This document shows, piece after piece, positions 11,950 through 25,800 of a stretch of DNA of 64,000 bases. The stretch is from assembly GCA_029339505.1 (NCBI GenBank), contig JAQISU010000097.1:4415001-4479000 (forward strand), in the 5' to 3' direction. Under the pieces are notes generated by a model, which made no database searches, was not told the DNA's origin, and was given only the letters and a program-made list of their open reading frames with translations. Made by a program: the position numbers and the translations under genes. Each line of letters begins with the position of its first letter. Position 1 is the first letter of the stretch. This DNA comes from Unio delphinus (Eukaryota; Mollusca; Bivalvia; Unionida; Unionidae).

Positions 11950-13381
11950 TGATACTGCACTCACCTTGTAGTCGCTTCATTCACCCTATATTAATTAGTG
12001 ATACTGCACTCACCTTGCAGTCATTTCATTCACCCTATATTAATTAGTGATACTGCACTCACCTTGCAGTCGCTTCATTCACCCTATATTAATTAGTGAT
12101 ACTGAACTCACCTTGGAGTCACTTCATTCACCCTATATTAATTAGTGATACTGCACTCACCTTGCAGTCACTTCATTCACCCTATATTAATTAGTGATAC
12201 CTTGCAGTCACTTCATTCACCCTATATTAATTAGTGATACTGCACTCACCTTGCAGTCATTTCATTCACCATATATTAATTAGTGAAACCACACTCACCT
12301 TGCAGTCGTTTCATTCACCCTATATTATTTCGTGATACTGTGCTCACCTTGTAGTGACTTCATTCACCCTATATTAATTAGTGATACCACACTCACCTTG
12401 CATTCGCTTCATTCACCCTATATTAATTAGTGATACTGCACTCACCTTGAAGTCACTTCATTCACCCTATATTAATTAGTGATACCTTGCAGTCACTTCA
12501 TTCACCCTATATTAATTAGTGATACTGTACTCACCTTGCAGTCGCTTCATTCACCCTGTATTAATTAGTGATACTGCACTCACCTTGCAGTCACTTCATT
12601 CACCCTGTATTAATTTGTGATACTGCACTCACCTTGCAGTCGCTTTATTCATCTATATTAATTAGTGATACTGCACTCACCTTGTAGTCGCTTCATTCAC
12701 CCTATATTAATTAGTGATACTGCACTCACCTTGCAGTCATTTCATTCACCCTATATTAATTAGTGATACTGCACTCACCTTGCAGTCGCTTCATTCACCC
12801 TATATTAATTAGTGATACTGAACTCACCTTGGAGTCACTTCATTCACCCTATATTAATTAGTGATACTGCACTCACCTTGCAGTCACTTCATTCACCCTA
12901 TATTAATTAGTGATACCTTGCAGTCACTTCATTCACCCTATATTAATTAGTGATACTGCACTCACCTTGCAGTCATTTCATTCACCATATATTAATTAGT
13001 GAAACCACACTCACCTTGCAGTCGTTTCATTCACCCTATATTATTTCGTGATACTGTGCTCACCTTGTAGTGACTTCATTCACCCTATATTAATTAGTGA
13101 TACCACACTCACCTTGCATTCGCTTCATTCACCCTATATTAATTAGTGATACTGCACTCACCTTGAAGTCACTTCATTCACCCTATATTAATTAGTGATA
13201 CCTTGCAGTCACTTCATTCACCCTATATTAATTAGTGATACTGTACTCACCTTGCAGTCGCTTCATTCACCCTGTATTAATTAGTGATACTGCACTCACC
13301 TTGCAGTCACTTCATTCACCCTGTATTAATTTGTGATACTGCACTCACCTTGCAGTCGCTTTATTCATCTATATTAATTAG
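11950..13381. repeat. Higher-order repeat, 716 bp, two copies in the satellite
   Basis: Diagnostic variants recur exactly 716 bp apart: TAGTGAAACC at 12281 and 12997, the CGCTTTATTCATCTATATTA form at 12641 and 13357, and CTTGTAGTCG at 11965 and 12681. Copy limits are about 11950-12665 and 12666-13381. Confidence 0.9.
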
Positions 13382-14019
13382 TGATCCTGCACTCACCTTG
13401 CAGTCACTTCATTCACCCTGTATTAATTAGTGATACCTTGCAGTCACTTCATTGACACTATATTAATTAGTGATACTGCACTCACCTTGCAGTCATTTCA
13501 TTCACCATATATTAATTAGTGATACCACACTCACCTTGCAGTCGCTTCATTCACCCTATATTATTTTGTGATACTGTGCTCACCTTGTAGTCACTTCATT
13601 CACTATATATTAATTAGTGATACCACACTCACCTTGCATTCGCTTCATTCACCCTATATTAATTAGTGATACTGCACTCACCTTGAAGTCACTTCATTCA
13701 CCCTATATTAATTAGTGATACCTTGCAGTCACTTCATTCACCCTATATTAATTAGTGATACTGCACTCATCTTGCAGTCACTTCATTCACCCTATATTAA
13801 TTAGTGATACTGCACTCACCTTGCAGTCACTTCAATCACCCTGTATTAATTTGTGATACCTTGCAGTCGCATCATTCACCCTATATTAATTAGTGATACT
13901 GCACTCACCTTGCAGTCACTTCATTCACCCTGTATTAATTAGTGATACCTTGCAGTCACTTCATTCACCCTATATTAATTAGTGATACTGCACTCACCTT
14001 GCAGTCGCTTCATTCACCC

Positions 14020-16040
14020 TATATTAATTAGTGATACTGCACTCACCTTGCAGTCACTTCATTCACCCATATTAATTAGTGATACTGCACTCACCTTGCA
14101 GTCGCTTCATTCACCCTATATTAATTAGTGATACTACACTCACCTTGCAGTCGCTTCATTCACACTATATTAATTAGTGATACTGCACTCACCTTGCAGT
14201 CACTTCATTCACCCTGTATTAATTAGTGATACTGCACTAACCTTGCAGTCGCTTCATTCACACTACATTATTTAAGTGATACTGCACTCACCTTGCAGTC
14301 GCTTCTTTCACCCACATTAATTAGTGATACTGCACTCACCTTGCAGTCGCTTCATTCACTCTATATTAATTAGTGATACCTTGCAATCACTTCATTCAAA
14401 CTATATTAATTAGTGATACTGCACTCACCTTGCAGTCGCTTCATTCACCCTGCATTAATTAGTGATACTGCACTCACCTTGCAGTCACTTCATTCACCCT
14501 GTATTAATTAGTGATACTGCACTCACCTTGCAGTCGCTTCATTCACCCTATATTAATTAGTGATACTGCACTCACCTTGCAGTCACTTCATTCACCCTGT
14601 ATTAATTGGTGATACCTTGCAGTCACTTCATTCACCCTATATTAATTAGTGATACTGCACTCACCTTGCAGTCGCTTTATTCACCCTATATTAATTAGTG
14701 ATACTGCACTCTTCTTGCAGTCACTTCATTCACCCTGTATTAATTAGTGATAATGCACTCACCTTGCAGTCGCTTCATTCACCCTATATTAATTAGTCAT
14801 ACTGCACTCACCTTGCAGTCACTTCATTCACCCTATATTAATTAGTGATACTGCGCTCACTTTGCAGTCACTTCAATCACCCTGTATTAATTAGTGATAC
14901 CTAGCAGTCACTTCATTCACCCTATATTAAATAGTGATACTGCACTCACCTTGCAGTCGCTTTATTCACCCTATATTAATTAGTGATACTGCACTCTTCT
15001 TGCAGTCACTTCATTCACCCTGTATTAATTAGTGATAATGCACTCACCTTGCAGTCGCTTCATTCACCCTATATTAATTCGTCATACTGCACTCACCTTG
15101 CAGTCACTTCATTCACCCTATATTAATTAGTGATACTGCACTCACCTTGCAGTCACTTCATTCACCCATATTAATTAGTGATACTGCACTCACCTTGCAG
15201 TCGCTTCATTCACCCTATATTAATTAGTGATACTACACTCACCTTGCAGTCGCTTCATTCACACTATATTAATTAGTGATACTGCACTCACCTTGCAGTC
15301 ACTTCATTCACCCTGTATTAATTAGTGATACTGCACTAACCTTGCAGTCGCTTCATTCACACTACATTATTTAAGTGATACTGCACTCACCTTGCAGTCG
15401 CTTCTTTCACCCACATTAATTAGTGATACTGCACTCACCTTGCAGTCGCTTCATTCACCCTATATTAATTAGTGATACCTTGCAATCACTTCATTCAAAC
15501 TATATTAATTAGTGATACTGCACTCACCTTGCAGTCGCTTCATTCACCCTGCATTAATTAGTGATACTGCACTCACCTTGCAGTCACTTCATTCACCCTG
15601 TATTAATTAGTGATACTGCACTCACCTTGCAGTCGCTTCATTCACCCTATATTAATTAGTGATACTGCACTCACCTTGCAGTCACTTCATTCACCCTGTA
15701 TTAATTGGTGATACCTTGCAGTCACTTCATTCACCCTATATTAATTAGTGATACTGCACTCACCTTGCAGTCGCTTTATTCACCCTATATTAATTAGTGA
15801 TACTGCACTCTTCTTGCAGTCACTTCATTCACCCTGTATTAATTAGTGATAATGCACTCACCTTGCAGTCGCTTCATTCACCCTATATTAATTAGTCATA
15901 CTGCACTCACCTTGCAGTCACTTCATTCACCCTATATTAATTAGTGATACTGCGCTCACTTTGCAGTCACTTCAATCACCCTGTATTAATTAGTGATACC
16001 TAGCAGTCACTTCATTCACCCTATATTAATTAGTGATACT
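14020..16040. repeat. Higher-order repeat, 1,099-bp offset, plus a 285-bp local duplication
   Basis: The rare TTTAAGTGAT variant occurs at 14271 and 15370, CTTCTTGCAG at 14711 and 15810, and the CACCCAT form at 14064 and 15163. All three pairs are 1,099 bp apart. A further CTTCTTGCAG near 14996 shows that an internal block was also duplicated with a 285-bp offset. Confidence 0.88.
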
Positions 16041-19000
16041 GCACTCACCTTGCAGTCACTTCATTCACCCTGTGTTAGTGATACTGCACTCATCTTGCAG
16101 TCGCTTCATTCACCCTATATTAATTAGTGATACTGCACTCAGCTTGCAGTCACTTCATTCACCCTATATTAATTAGTGATACTGCACTCATCTTGCAGTC
16201 ACTTCATTCACCCTGTATTAATTAGTGACACCTTGAAGTCAATTCATTCACCCTATATTAGTGATACTGCACTCACCTTGCAGTCACTTCATTCACCGCG
16301 TATTAATTAGTGATACTGCACTCACCTTGCAGTTGCTTCATTCACCCTATATTAATTAGTGATACTGCACTCACCTTGCAGTCACTTCATTCACCCTGTA
16401 TGAATTAGTGACACCTTGCAGTCGCTTCATTCACCCTATATTAATTAGGGATACTGCACTCACCTTGCAGTCACTTCATTCACCCTGTATTAATTAGTGA
16501 TACCTTGCAGTCACTTCATTCACCCTATATTAATTAGTGATACTGCACTCACCTTGCAGTCACTTCATTCACCCTGTATTAATTAGTGATACTGCACTCA
16601 CCTTGCAGTCGCTTCATTCACCCTATATTAATTAGTGATACTGCACTCACATTGCAGTCATTTCATGCACCCTATATTAATTAGTGATACTGCACTCACC
16701 TTGAAGTCGCTTCATTCATCCATATTAATTAGTGATACTGCACTCACGTTGCAGTCGCTTCATTCACCCTATATTAATTAGTGATACCTTGCAGTTACTT
16801 CATTCAAACTATATTAATTAGTGATACTGCACTCACCTTGCAGTCGCTTCATTCACCCTGTAGTAATTAGTGATACTGCACTCACCTTGCAGTCGCTTCA
16901 TTCACCCTATATTAATTAGTGATACTGCACTCACCTTGCAGTCACTTCATTCACCCTGTATTAATTAGTGATACTGCACTCACCTTGCAGTTGCCTCATT
17001 CACCCTATATTAATTAGTGATACTGCACTCACCTTGCAGTCACTTCATTCACCCTATATTAATTAGTGATACTGCACTCACCTTGCAGTCACTTCATTCA
17101 CCCTGTATTAGTTAGTGATACCTTGCAGTCACTTCATTCACCCTATATTAATTAGTGATACCACACTCACCTTGCATTCGCTTCATTTACCCTATATTAT
17201 TTCCTGATACTGTGCTCACCTTGTAGTCACTTCATTCCCCATATATTAATTAGTGATACCACACTCACCTTGCATTCGCTTCATTTACCCTATATTAATT
17301 AGTGATACTGCACACACCTTGCAGTCACTTCATTCTCCCTATATTAATTAGTGATACTGCACTCACCTTGCAGTCGCTTCATTCACCCTATAGTAATTAG
17401 TGATACTGCACTCACCTTGCAGTCACTTCCTTCACCATATATTAATTAGTGATGCTGCACTCACCTTGCAGTCGCTTCATTCACCCTATATTAATTAGTG
17501 ATACTGCACTCACCTTGCAGTCACATCATTCACCCTATATTAATTAGTGATACTGCACTCACCTTGCAGTCGCTTCATTCACCCTATATTAATTAGTGAT
17601 ACTGCACTCTTCTTGCAGTCACTTCATTCACCCTGTATTAATTAGTGATACTGCACTCACCTTGCAGTCGCTTCATTCACAATGTATTAATTAGTGATAC
17701 CTTGCAGTCACTTCATTCACCCTATATTAATTAGTGATACTGAACTCACCTTGCAGTCATTTCATTTACCATATATTAATTAGTGATACCACACTCACCT
17801 TGCAGTCACTTCATTCACCCTATATTATTTCGCGATACTGTGCTCACCTTGTAGTCACTTCATTCACCATATATTAATTAGTGATACCACACTCACCTTG
17901 CATTCGCTTCATTCACCCTATATTAATTAATGATACTGCACTCACCTTGCAGTCGCTTCATTCACCCATATTAATTAGTGATACTGCACTCACCTTGCAG
18001 TCGCTTCATTCACCCTATATTAATTAGTGATACCTTGCAGTCACTTCATTCACCCTATATTATTTAGTGATACTGCATTCATCATGCAGTCGCTTCATAC
18101 ACCCATATTAATTAGTGATACTGCACTCACCTTGCAGTCGCTTCATTCACCCTATATTAATTACTGATACCACTCTCACCTTGCATTCGCTTCATTCACC
18201 CTATATTAATTAGTGATACTGCACTCACCTTGCAGTCGCTTCATTCACCATATATTAATTAGTGATACTGCACTCACCTTGCAGTCGCTTCATTCACCCT
18301 GTATTAATTACATGTAGTGATACCTTGCAGTTGCTTCATTCACCCTATATTAATTAGTGATACTGAACTCACCTTGCAGTCATTTCATTTACCATATATT
18401 AATTAGTGATACCACACTCACCTTGCAGTCACTTCATTCACCCTATATTATTTCGCGATACTGTGCTCACCTTGTACTCACTTCATTCACCATATATTAA
18501 TTAGTGATACCACACTCACCTTGCATTCGCTTCATTCACCCTATATTAATTAGTGATACTGCACTCACCTTGCAGTCGCTTTATTCACCCATATTAATTA
18601 GTGATACTGCACTCACCTTGCAGTCGCTTCATTCACCCTATATTAATTAGTGATACCTTGCAGTCACTTCATTCACCCTATATTAATTAGTGATACTGCA
18701 TTCATCGTGCAGTCGCTTCATACACCCATATTAATTAGTGATACTGCACTCACCTTGCAGTTGCTTCATTCACCCTATATTAATTAGTGATACCACTCTC
18801 ACCTTGCATTCGCTTCATTCACCCTATATTAATTAGTGATACTGCACTCACCTTGCAGTCGCTTCATTCACCATATATTAATTAGTGATACTGCACTCAC
18901 CTTGCAGTCGCTTCATTCACCCTGTATTAATTACATGTAGTGACACCTTGCAGTTGCTTCATTCACCCTATATTAATTAGTGATACTGCACTCACCTTGC

Positions 19001-22000
19001 AGTCATTTCATTCACCATATATTAATTAGTGATACCTTGCAGTCACTTCATTCACCCTATATTAATTAGTGATACCACACTCACCTTGCATTCGCTTCAT
19101 TCACCCTATATTAATTAGTGATACTGCACTCACCTTGCAGTCACTTCATTCACCCTGTATTAGTTAGTGATACTGCACTCACCTTGCAGTCGCTTCATTC
19201 ACCCTATATTAATTAGTGATACCTTGCAGTCACTTCATTCAAACTATGTTAATTAGTGATACTGCACTCACCTTGCAGTCGCTTCATTCACCCTATATTA
19301 ATTAGTGATACTGCACTCACCTTGCAGTCACTTCATTCACCCTATATTAATTAGTGATACTGCGCTCACCTTGCAGTCACTTCAATCACCCTGTATTAAT
19401 TAGTGATACCTAGCAGTCACTTCATTCACCCTATGTTAATTAGTGATACTGCACTCACCTTGCAGTCACTTCATTCACCCTGTGTTAGTGATACTGCACT
19501 CATCTTGCAGTCGCTTCATTCACCCTATATTAATTAGTGATACTGCACTCACCTTGCAGTCACTTCATTCACCCTATATTAATTAGTGATACTGCACTCA
19601 TCTTGCAGTCACTTCATTCACCCTGTATTAATTAGTGACACCTTGAAGTCACTTCATTCACCCTATATTAGTGATACTGCACTCACCTTGCAGTCACTTC
19701 ATTCACCGCGTATTAATTAGTGATACTGCACTCACCTTGCAGTTGCTTCATTCACCCTATATTAATTAGTGATACTGCACTCACCTTGCAGTCACTTCAT
19801 TCACCCTGTATGAATTAGTGACACCTTGCAGTCGCTTCATTCACCCTATATTAATTAGGGATACTGCACTCACCTTGCAGTCACTTCATTCACCCTGTAT
19901 TAATTAGTGATACCTTGCAGTCACTTCATTCACCCTATATTAATTAGTGATACTGCACTCACCTTGCAGTCACTTCATTCACCCTGTATTAATTAGTGAT
20001 ACTGCACTCACCTTGCAGTCGCTTCATTCACCCTATATTAATTAGTGATACTGCACTCACATTGCAGTCATTTCATGCACCCTATATTAATTAGTGATAC
20101 TGCACTCACCTTGAAGTCGCTTCATTCATCCATATTAATTAGTGGTACTGCACTCACGTTGCAGTCGCTTCATTCACCCTATATTAATTAGTGATACCTT
20201 GCAGTTACTTCATTCAAACTATATTAATTAGTGATACTGCACTCACCTTGCAGTCGCTTCATTCACCCTGTAGTAATTAGTGATACTGCACTCACCTTGC
20301 AGTCGCTTCATTCACCCTATATTAATTAGTGATACTGCACTCACCTTGCAGTCACTTCATTCACCCTGTATTAATTAGTGATACTGCACTCACCTTGCAG
20401 TTGCTTCATTCACCCTATATTAATTAGTGATACTGCACTCACCTTGCAGTCACTTCATTCACCCTATATTAATTAGTGATACTGCACTCACCTTGCAGTC
20501 ACTTCATTCACCCTGTATTAGTTAGTGATACCTTGCAGTCACTTCATTCACCCTATATTAATTAGTGATACCACACTCACCTTGCATTCGCTTCATTTAC
20601 CCTATATTATTTCGTGATACTGTGCTCACCTTGTAGTCACTTCATTCCCCATATATTAATTAGTGATACCACACTCACCTTGCATTCGCTTCATTTACCC
20701 TATATTAATTAGTGATACTGCACACACCTTGCAGTCACTTCATTCACCCTATATTAATTAGTGATACTGCACTCACCTTGCAGTCGCTTCATTCACCCTA
20801 TAGTAATTAGTGATACTGCACTCACCTTGCAGTCACTTCCTTCACCATATATTAATTAGTGATGCTGCACTCACCTTGCAGTCGCTTCATTCACCCTATA
20901 TTAATTAGTGATACTGCACTCACCTTGCAGTCACATCATTCACCCTATATTAATTAGTGATACTGCACTCACCTTGCAGTCGCTTCATTCACCCTATATT
21001 AATTAGTGATACTGCACTCTTCTTGCAGTCACTTCATTCACCCTGTATTAATTAGTGATACTGCACTCACCTTGCAGTCGCTTCATTCACAATGTATTAA
21101 TTAGTGATACCTTGCAGTCACTTCATTCACCCTATATTAATTAGTGATACTGAACTCACCTTGCAGTCATTTCATTTACCATATATTAATTAGTGATACC
21201 ACACTCACCTTGCAGTCACTTCATTCACCCTATATTATTTCGCGATACTGTGCTCACCTTGTAGTCACTTCATTCACCATATATTAATTAGTGATACCAC
21301 ACTCACCTTGCATTCGCTTCATTCACCCTATATTAATTAGTGATACTGCACTCACCTTGCAGTCGCTTCATTCACCCATATTAATTAGTGATACTGCACT
21401 CACCTTGCAGTCGCTTCATTCACCCTATATTAATTAGTGATACCTTGCAGTCACTTCATTCACCCTATATTATTTAGTGATACTGCATTCATCATGCAGT
21501 CGCTTCATACACCCATATTAATTAGTGATACTGCACTCACCTTGCAGTCGCTTCATTCACCCTATATTAATTACTGATACCACTCTCACCTTGCATTCGC
21601 TTCATTCACCCTATATTAATTAGTGATACTGCACTCACCTTGCAGTCGCTTCATTCACCATATATTAATTAGTGATACTGCACTCACCTTGCAGTCGCTT
21701 CATTCACCCTGTATTAATTACATGTAGTGATACCTTGCAGTTGCTTCATTCACCCTATATTAATTAGTGATACTGAACTCACCTTGCAGTCATTTCATTT
21801 ACCATATATTAATTAGTGATACCACACTCACCTTGCAGTCACTTCATTCACCCTATATTATTTCGCGATACTGTGCTCACCTTGTACTCACTTCATTCAC
21901 CATATATTAATTAGTGATACCACACTCACCTTGCATTCGCTTCATTCACCCTATATTAATTAGTGATACTGCACTCACCTTGCAGTCGCTTTATTCACCC

Positions 22001-25000
22001 ATATTAATTAGTGATACTGCACTCACCTTGCAGTCGCTTCATTCACCCTATATTAATTAGTGATACCTTGCAGTCACTTCATTCACCCTATATTAATTAG
22101 TGATACTGCATTCATCGTGCAGTCGCTTCATACACCCATATTAATTAGTGATACTGCACTCACCTTGCAGTTGCTTCATTCACCCTATATTAATTAGTGA
22201 TACCACTCTCACCTTGCATTCGCTTCATTCACCCTATATTAATTAGTGATACTGCACTCACCTTGCAGTCGCTTCATTCACCATATATTAATTAGTGATA
22301 CTGCACTCACCTTGCAGTCGCTTCATTCACCCTGTATTAATTACATGTAGTGACACCTTGCAGTTGCTTCATTCACCCTATATTAATTAGTGATACTGCA
22401 CTCACCTTGCAGTCATTTCATTCACCATATATTAATTAGTGATACCTTGCAGTCACTTCATTCACCCTATATTAATTAGTGATACCACACTCACCTTGCA
22501 TTCGCTTCATTCACCCTATATTAATTAGTGATACTGCACTCACCTTGCAGTCACTTCATTCACCCTGTATTAGTTAGTGATACTGCACTCACCTTGCAGT
22601 CGCTTCATTCACCCTATATTAATTAGTGATACCTTGCAGTCACTTCATTCAAACTATGTTAATTAGTGATACTGCACTCACCTTGCAGTCGCTTCATTCA
22701 CCCTATATTAATTAGTGATACTGCACTCACCTTGCAGTCACTTCATTCACCCTATATTAATTAGTGATACTGCGCTCACCTTGCAGTCACTTCAATCACC
22801 CTGTATTAATTAGTGATACCTAGCAGTCACTTCATTCACCCTATGTTAATTAGTGATACTGCACTCACCTTGCAGTCACTTCATTCACCCTGTGTTAGTG
22901 ATACTGCACTCATCTTGCAGTCGCTTCATTCACCCTATATTAATTAGTGATACTGCACTCACCTTGCAGTCACTTCATTCACCCTATATTAATTAGTGAT
23001 ACTGCACTCATCTTGCAGTCACTTCATTCACCCTGTATTAATTAGTGACACCTTGAAGTCACTTCATTCACCCTATATTAGTGATACTGCACTCACCTTG
23101 CAGTCACTTCATTCACCGCGTATTAATTAGTGATACTGCACTCACCTTGCAGTTGCTTCATTCACCCTATATTAATTAGTGACACTGCACTCACCTTGCA
23201 GTCACTTCATTCACCCTGTATGAATTAGTGATACCTTGCAGTCGCTTCATTCACCCTTTATTAATTATGGATACTGCACTCACCTTGCAGTCACTTCATT
23301 CACCCTGTATTAATTAATGATACCTTGCAGTGGCTTCATTCACCCTATATTAATTAGTGATACTGCACTCACCTTGCAGTCACTTCATTCACCCTGTATT
23401 AATTAGTGATACCTTGCAGTCACTTCATTCACCCTATATTAATTAGTGATACTGCACTCACCTTGCAGTCACTTCATTCACCCTGTATTAACAAGTGATA
23501 CTGCACTCACCTTGCAGTCGCTTCATTCACCCTATATTAATTAGTGATACTGCACTCACATTGCAGTCATTTCATGCACCCTATATTAATTAGTGATACT
23601 GCACTCACCTTGAAGTCGCTTCGTTCATCCATAATAATTAGTGATACTGCACTCAGGTTGCAGTCGCTTCATTCACCCTATATTAATTAGTGATACCTTG
23701 CAGTTACTTCATTCAAACTATATTAATTAGTGATACTGTACTCACCTTGCAGTCGCTTCATTCACCCTGTAGTAATTAGTGATACTGCACTCACCTTGCA
23801 GTCGCTTCATTCACCCTATATTAATTAGTGATACTGCACTCACCTTGCAGTCACTTCATTCACCCTGTATTAATTAGTGATACTGCACTCACCTTGCAGT
23901 CGCTTCATTCACCCTATATTAATTAGTGATACTGCACTCACCTTGCAGTCACTTCATTCACCCTATATTAATTAGTGTTACTGCACTCACCTTGCAGTCA
24001 ATTCATTCACCCTGTATTAGTTAGTGATACCTTGCAGTCACTTCATTCACCCTATATTAATTAGTGATACCACACTCACCTTGCATTCGCTTCATTCACA
24101 CTATATTATTTCGTGATACTGTGCTCACCTTGTAGTCACTTCATTCACCATATATTAATTAGTGATACCACACTCACCTTGCATTCGCTTCATTTACCCT
24201 ATATTAATTAGTGATACTGCACACACCTTGCAGTCACTTCATTCACCCTATATTAATTAGTGATGCTGCACTCACCTTGCAGTCGCTTCATTCACCCTAT
24301 ATTAATTAGTGATACTGCACTCACCTTGCAGTCACATCATTCACCCTATATTAATTAGTGATACTGCATTCACCTTGCAGTCGCTTCATTCACCCTATAT
24401 TAATTAGTGATACTGCACTCTTCTTGCAGTCACTTCATTCACCCTGTATTCATTAGTGATACTGCACTCACCTTGCAGTCGCTTCATTCACAATGTATTA
24501 ATTAGTGATACCTTGCAGTCACTTCATTCACCCTATATTAATTAGTGATACTGAACTCACCTTGCAGTCATTTCATTTACCATATATTAATTAGTGATAC
24601 CACACTCACCTTGCAGTCGCTTCATTCACCCTATATTATTTCGCGATACTGTGCTCACCTTGTAGTCACTTCATTCACCATATATTAATTAGTGATACCA
24701 CACTCACCTTGCATTCGCTTCATTCACCCTATATTAATTAGTGATACTGCACTCACCTTGCAGTCGCTTCATTCACCCATATTAATTAGTGATACTGCAC
24801 TCACCTTGCAGTCGCTTCATTCACCCTATATTAATTAGTGATACCTTGCAGTCACTTCATTCACCCTATATTAATTAGTGATACTGCACTCATCGTGCAG
24901 TTGCTTCATACACCCATATTAATTAGTGATACTGCACTCACCTTGCAGTCGCTTCATTCACCCTATATTAATTAGTGATACTGCACTCACCTTGCAGTCA

Positions 25001-25800
25001 CTTCATTGACCCTATCTTAATTAGTGATACTGCACTCACCTTGCAGTCATTTCATTCACCATATATTAATTAGTGATACCACACTCACCTTGCAGTCGCT
25101 TCATTCACCCTATATTATTTCGCGATACTGTGCTCACCTTGTAGTCACTTCATTCACCATATATTAATTAGTGATACCACACTCACCTTGCATTCGCTTC
25201 ATTCACCCTATATTAATTAGTGATACTGCACTCACCTTGCAGTCGCTTCATTCACCATATATTAATTAGTGATACTGCACTCACCTTGCAGTCGCTTCAT
25301 TCACCCTGTATTAATTACATGTAGTGATACCTTGCAGTTGCTTCATTCACCCTATATTAATGAGTGATACTGCACTCACCTTGCAGTCATTTCATTCACC
25401 ATATATTAATTAGTGATACCTTGCAGTCACTTCATTCACCCTATATTAATTAGTGATACCACTCTCACCTTGCATTCGCTTCATTCACCCTATATTAATT
25501 AGTGATACTGCACTCACCTTGCAGTCGCTTCATTCACCATATATTAATTAGTGATACTGCACTCACCTTGCAGTATCTTCATTCACCCTGTATTAATTAC
25601 ATGTAGTGATACCGTGCAGTTGCTTCATTCACCCTATATTAATTAGTGATACTGCACTCACCTTGCAGTCATTTCATTCACCATATATTAATTAGTGATA
25701 CCTTGCAGTCACTTTATTCACCCTATATTAATTAGTGATACCACACTCACCTTGCATTCGCTTCATTCACCCTATCTTAATTAGTGATACTGCACTCACC
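15900..25800. repeat. Higher-order repeat of 3,410 bp, about three copies
   Basis: The unique TGTGTTAGTG variant occurs at 16071, 19481 and 22891, exactly 3,410 bp apart each time, with the same order of variant monomers around it. Copies 1 (about 15900-19309) and 2 (about 19310-22719) differ only at scattered bases where I compared them. Copy 3 (from about 22720) carries an extra ~89-bp segment near 23290-23400 and later deletions. An inner ~620-bp duplication (CGCGATACTG at 17831 and 18454) is present within the unit. Confidence 0.9.
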
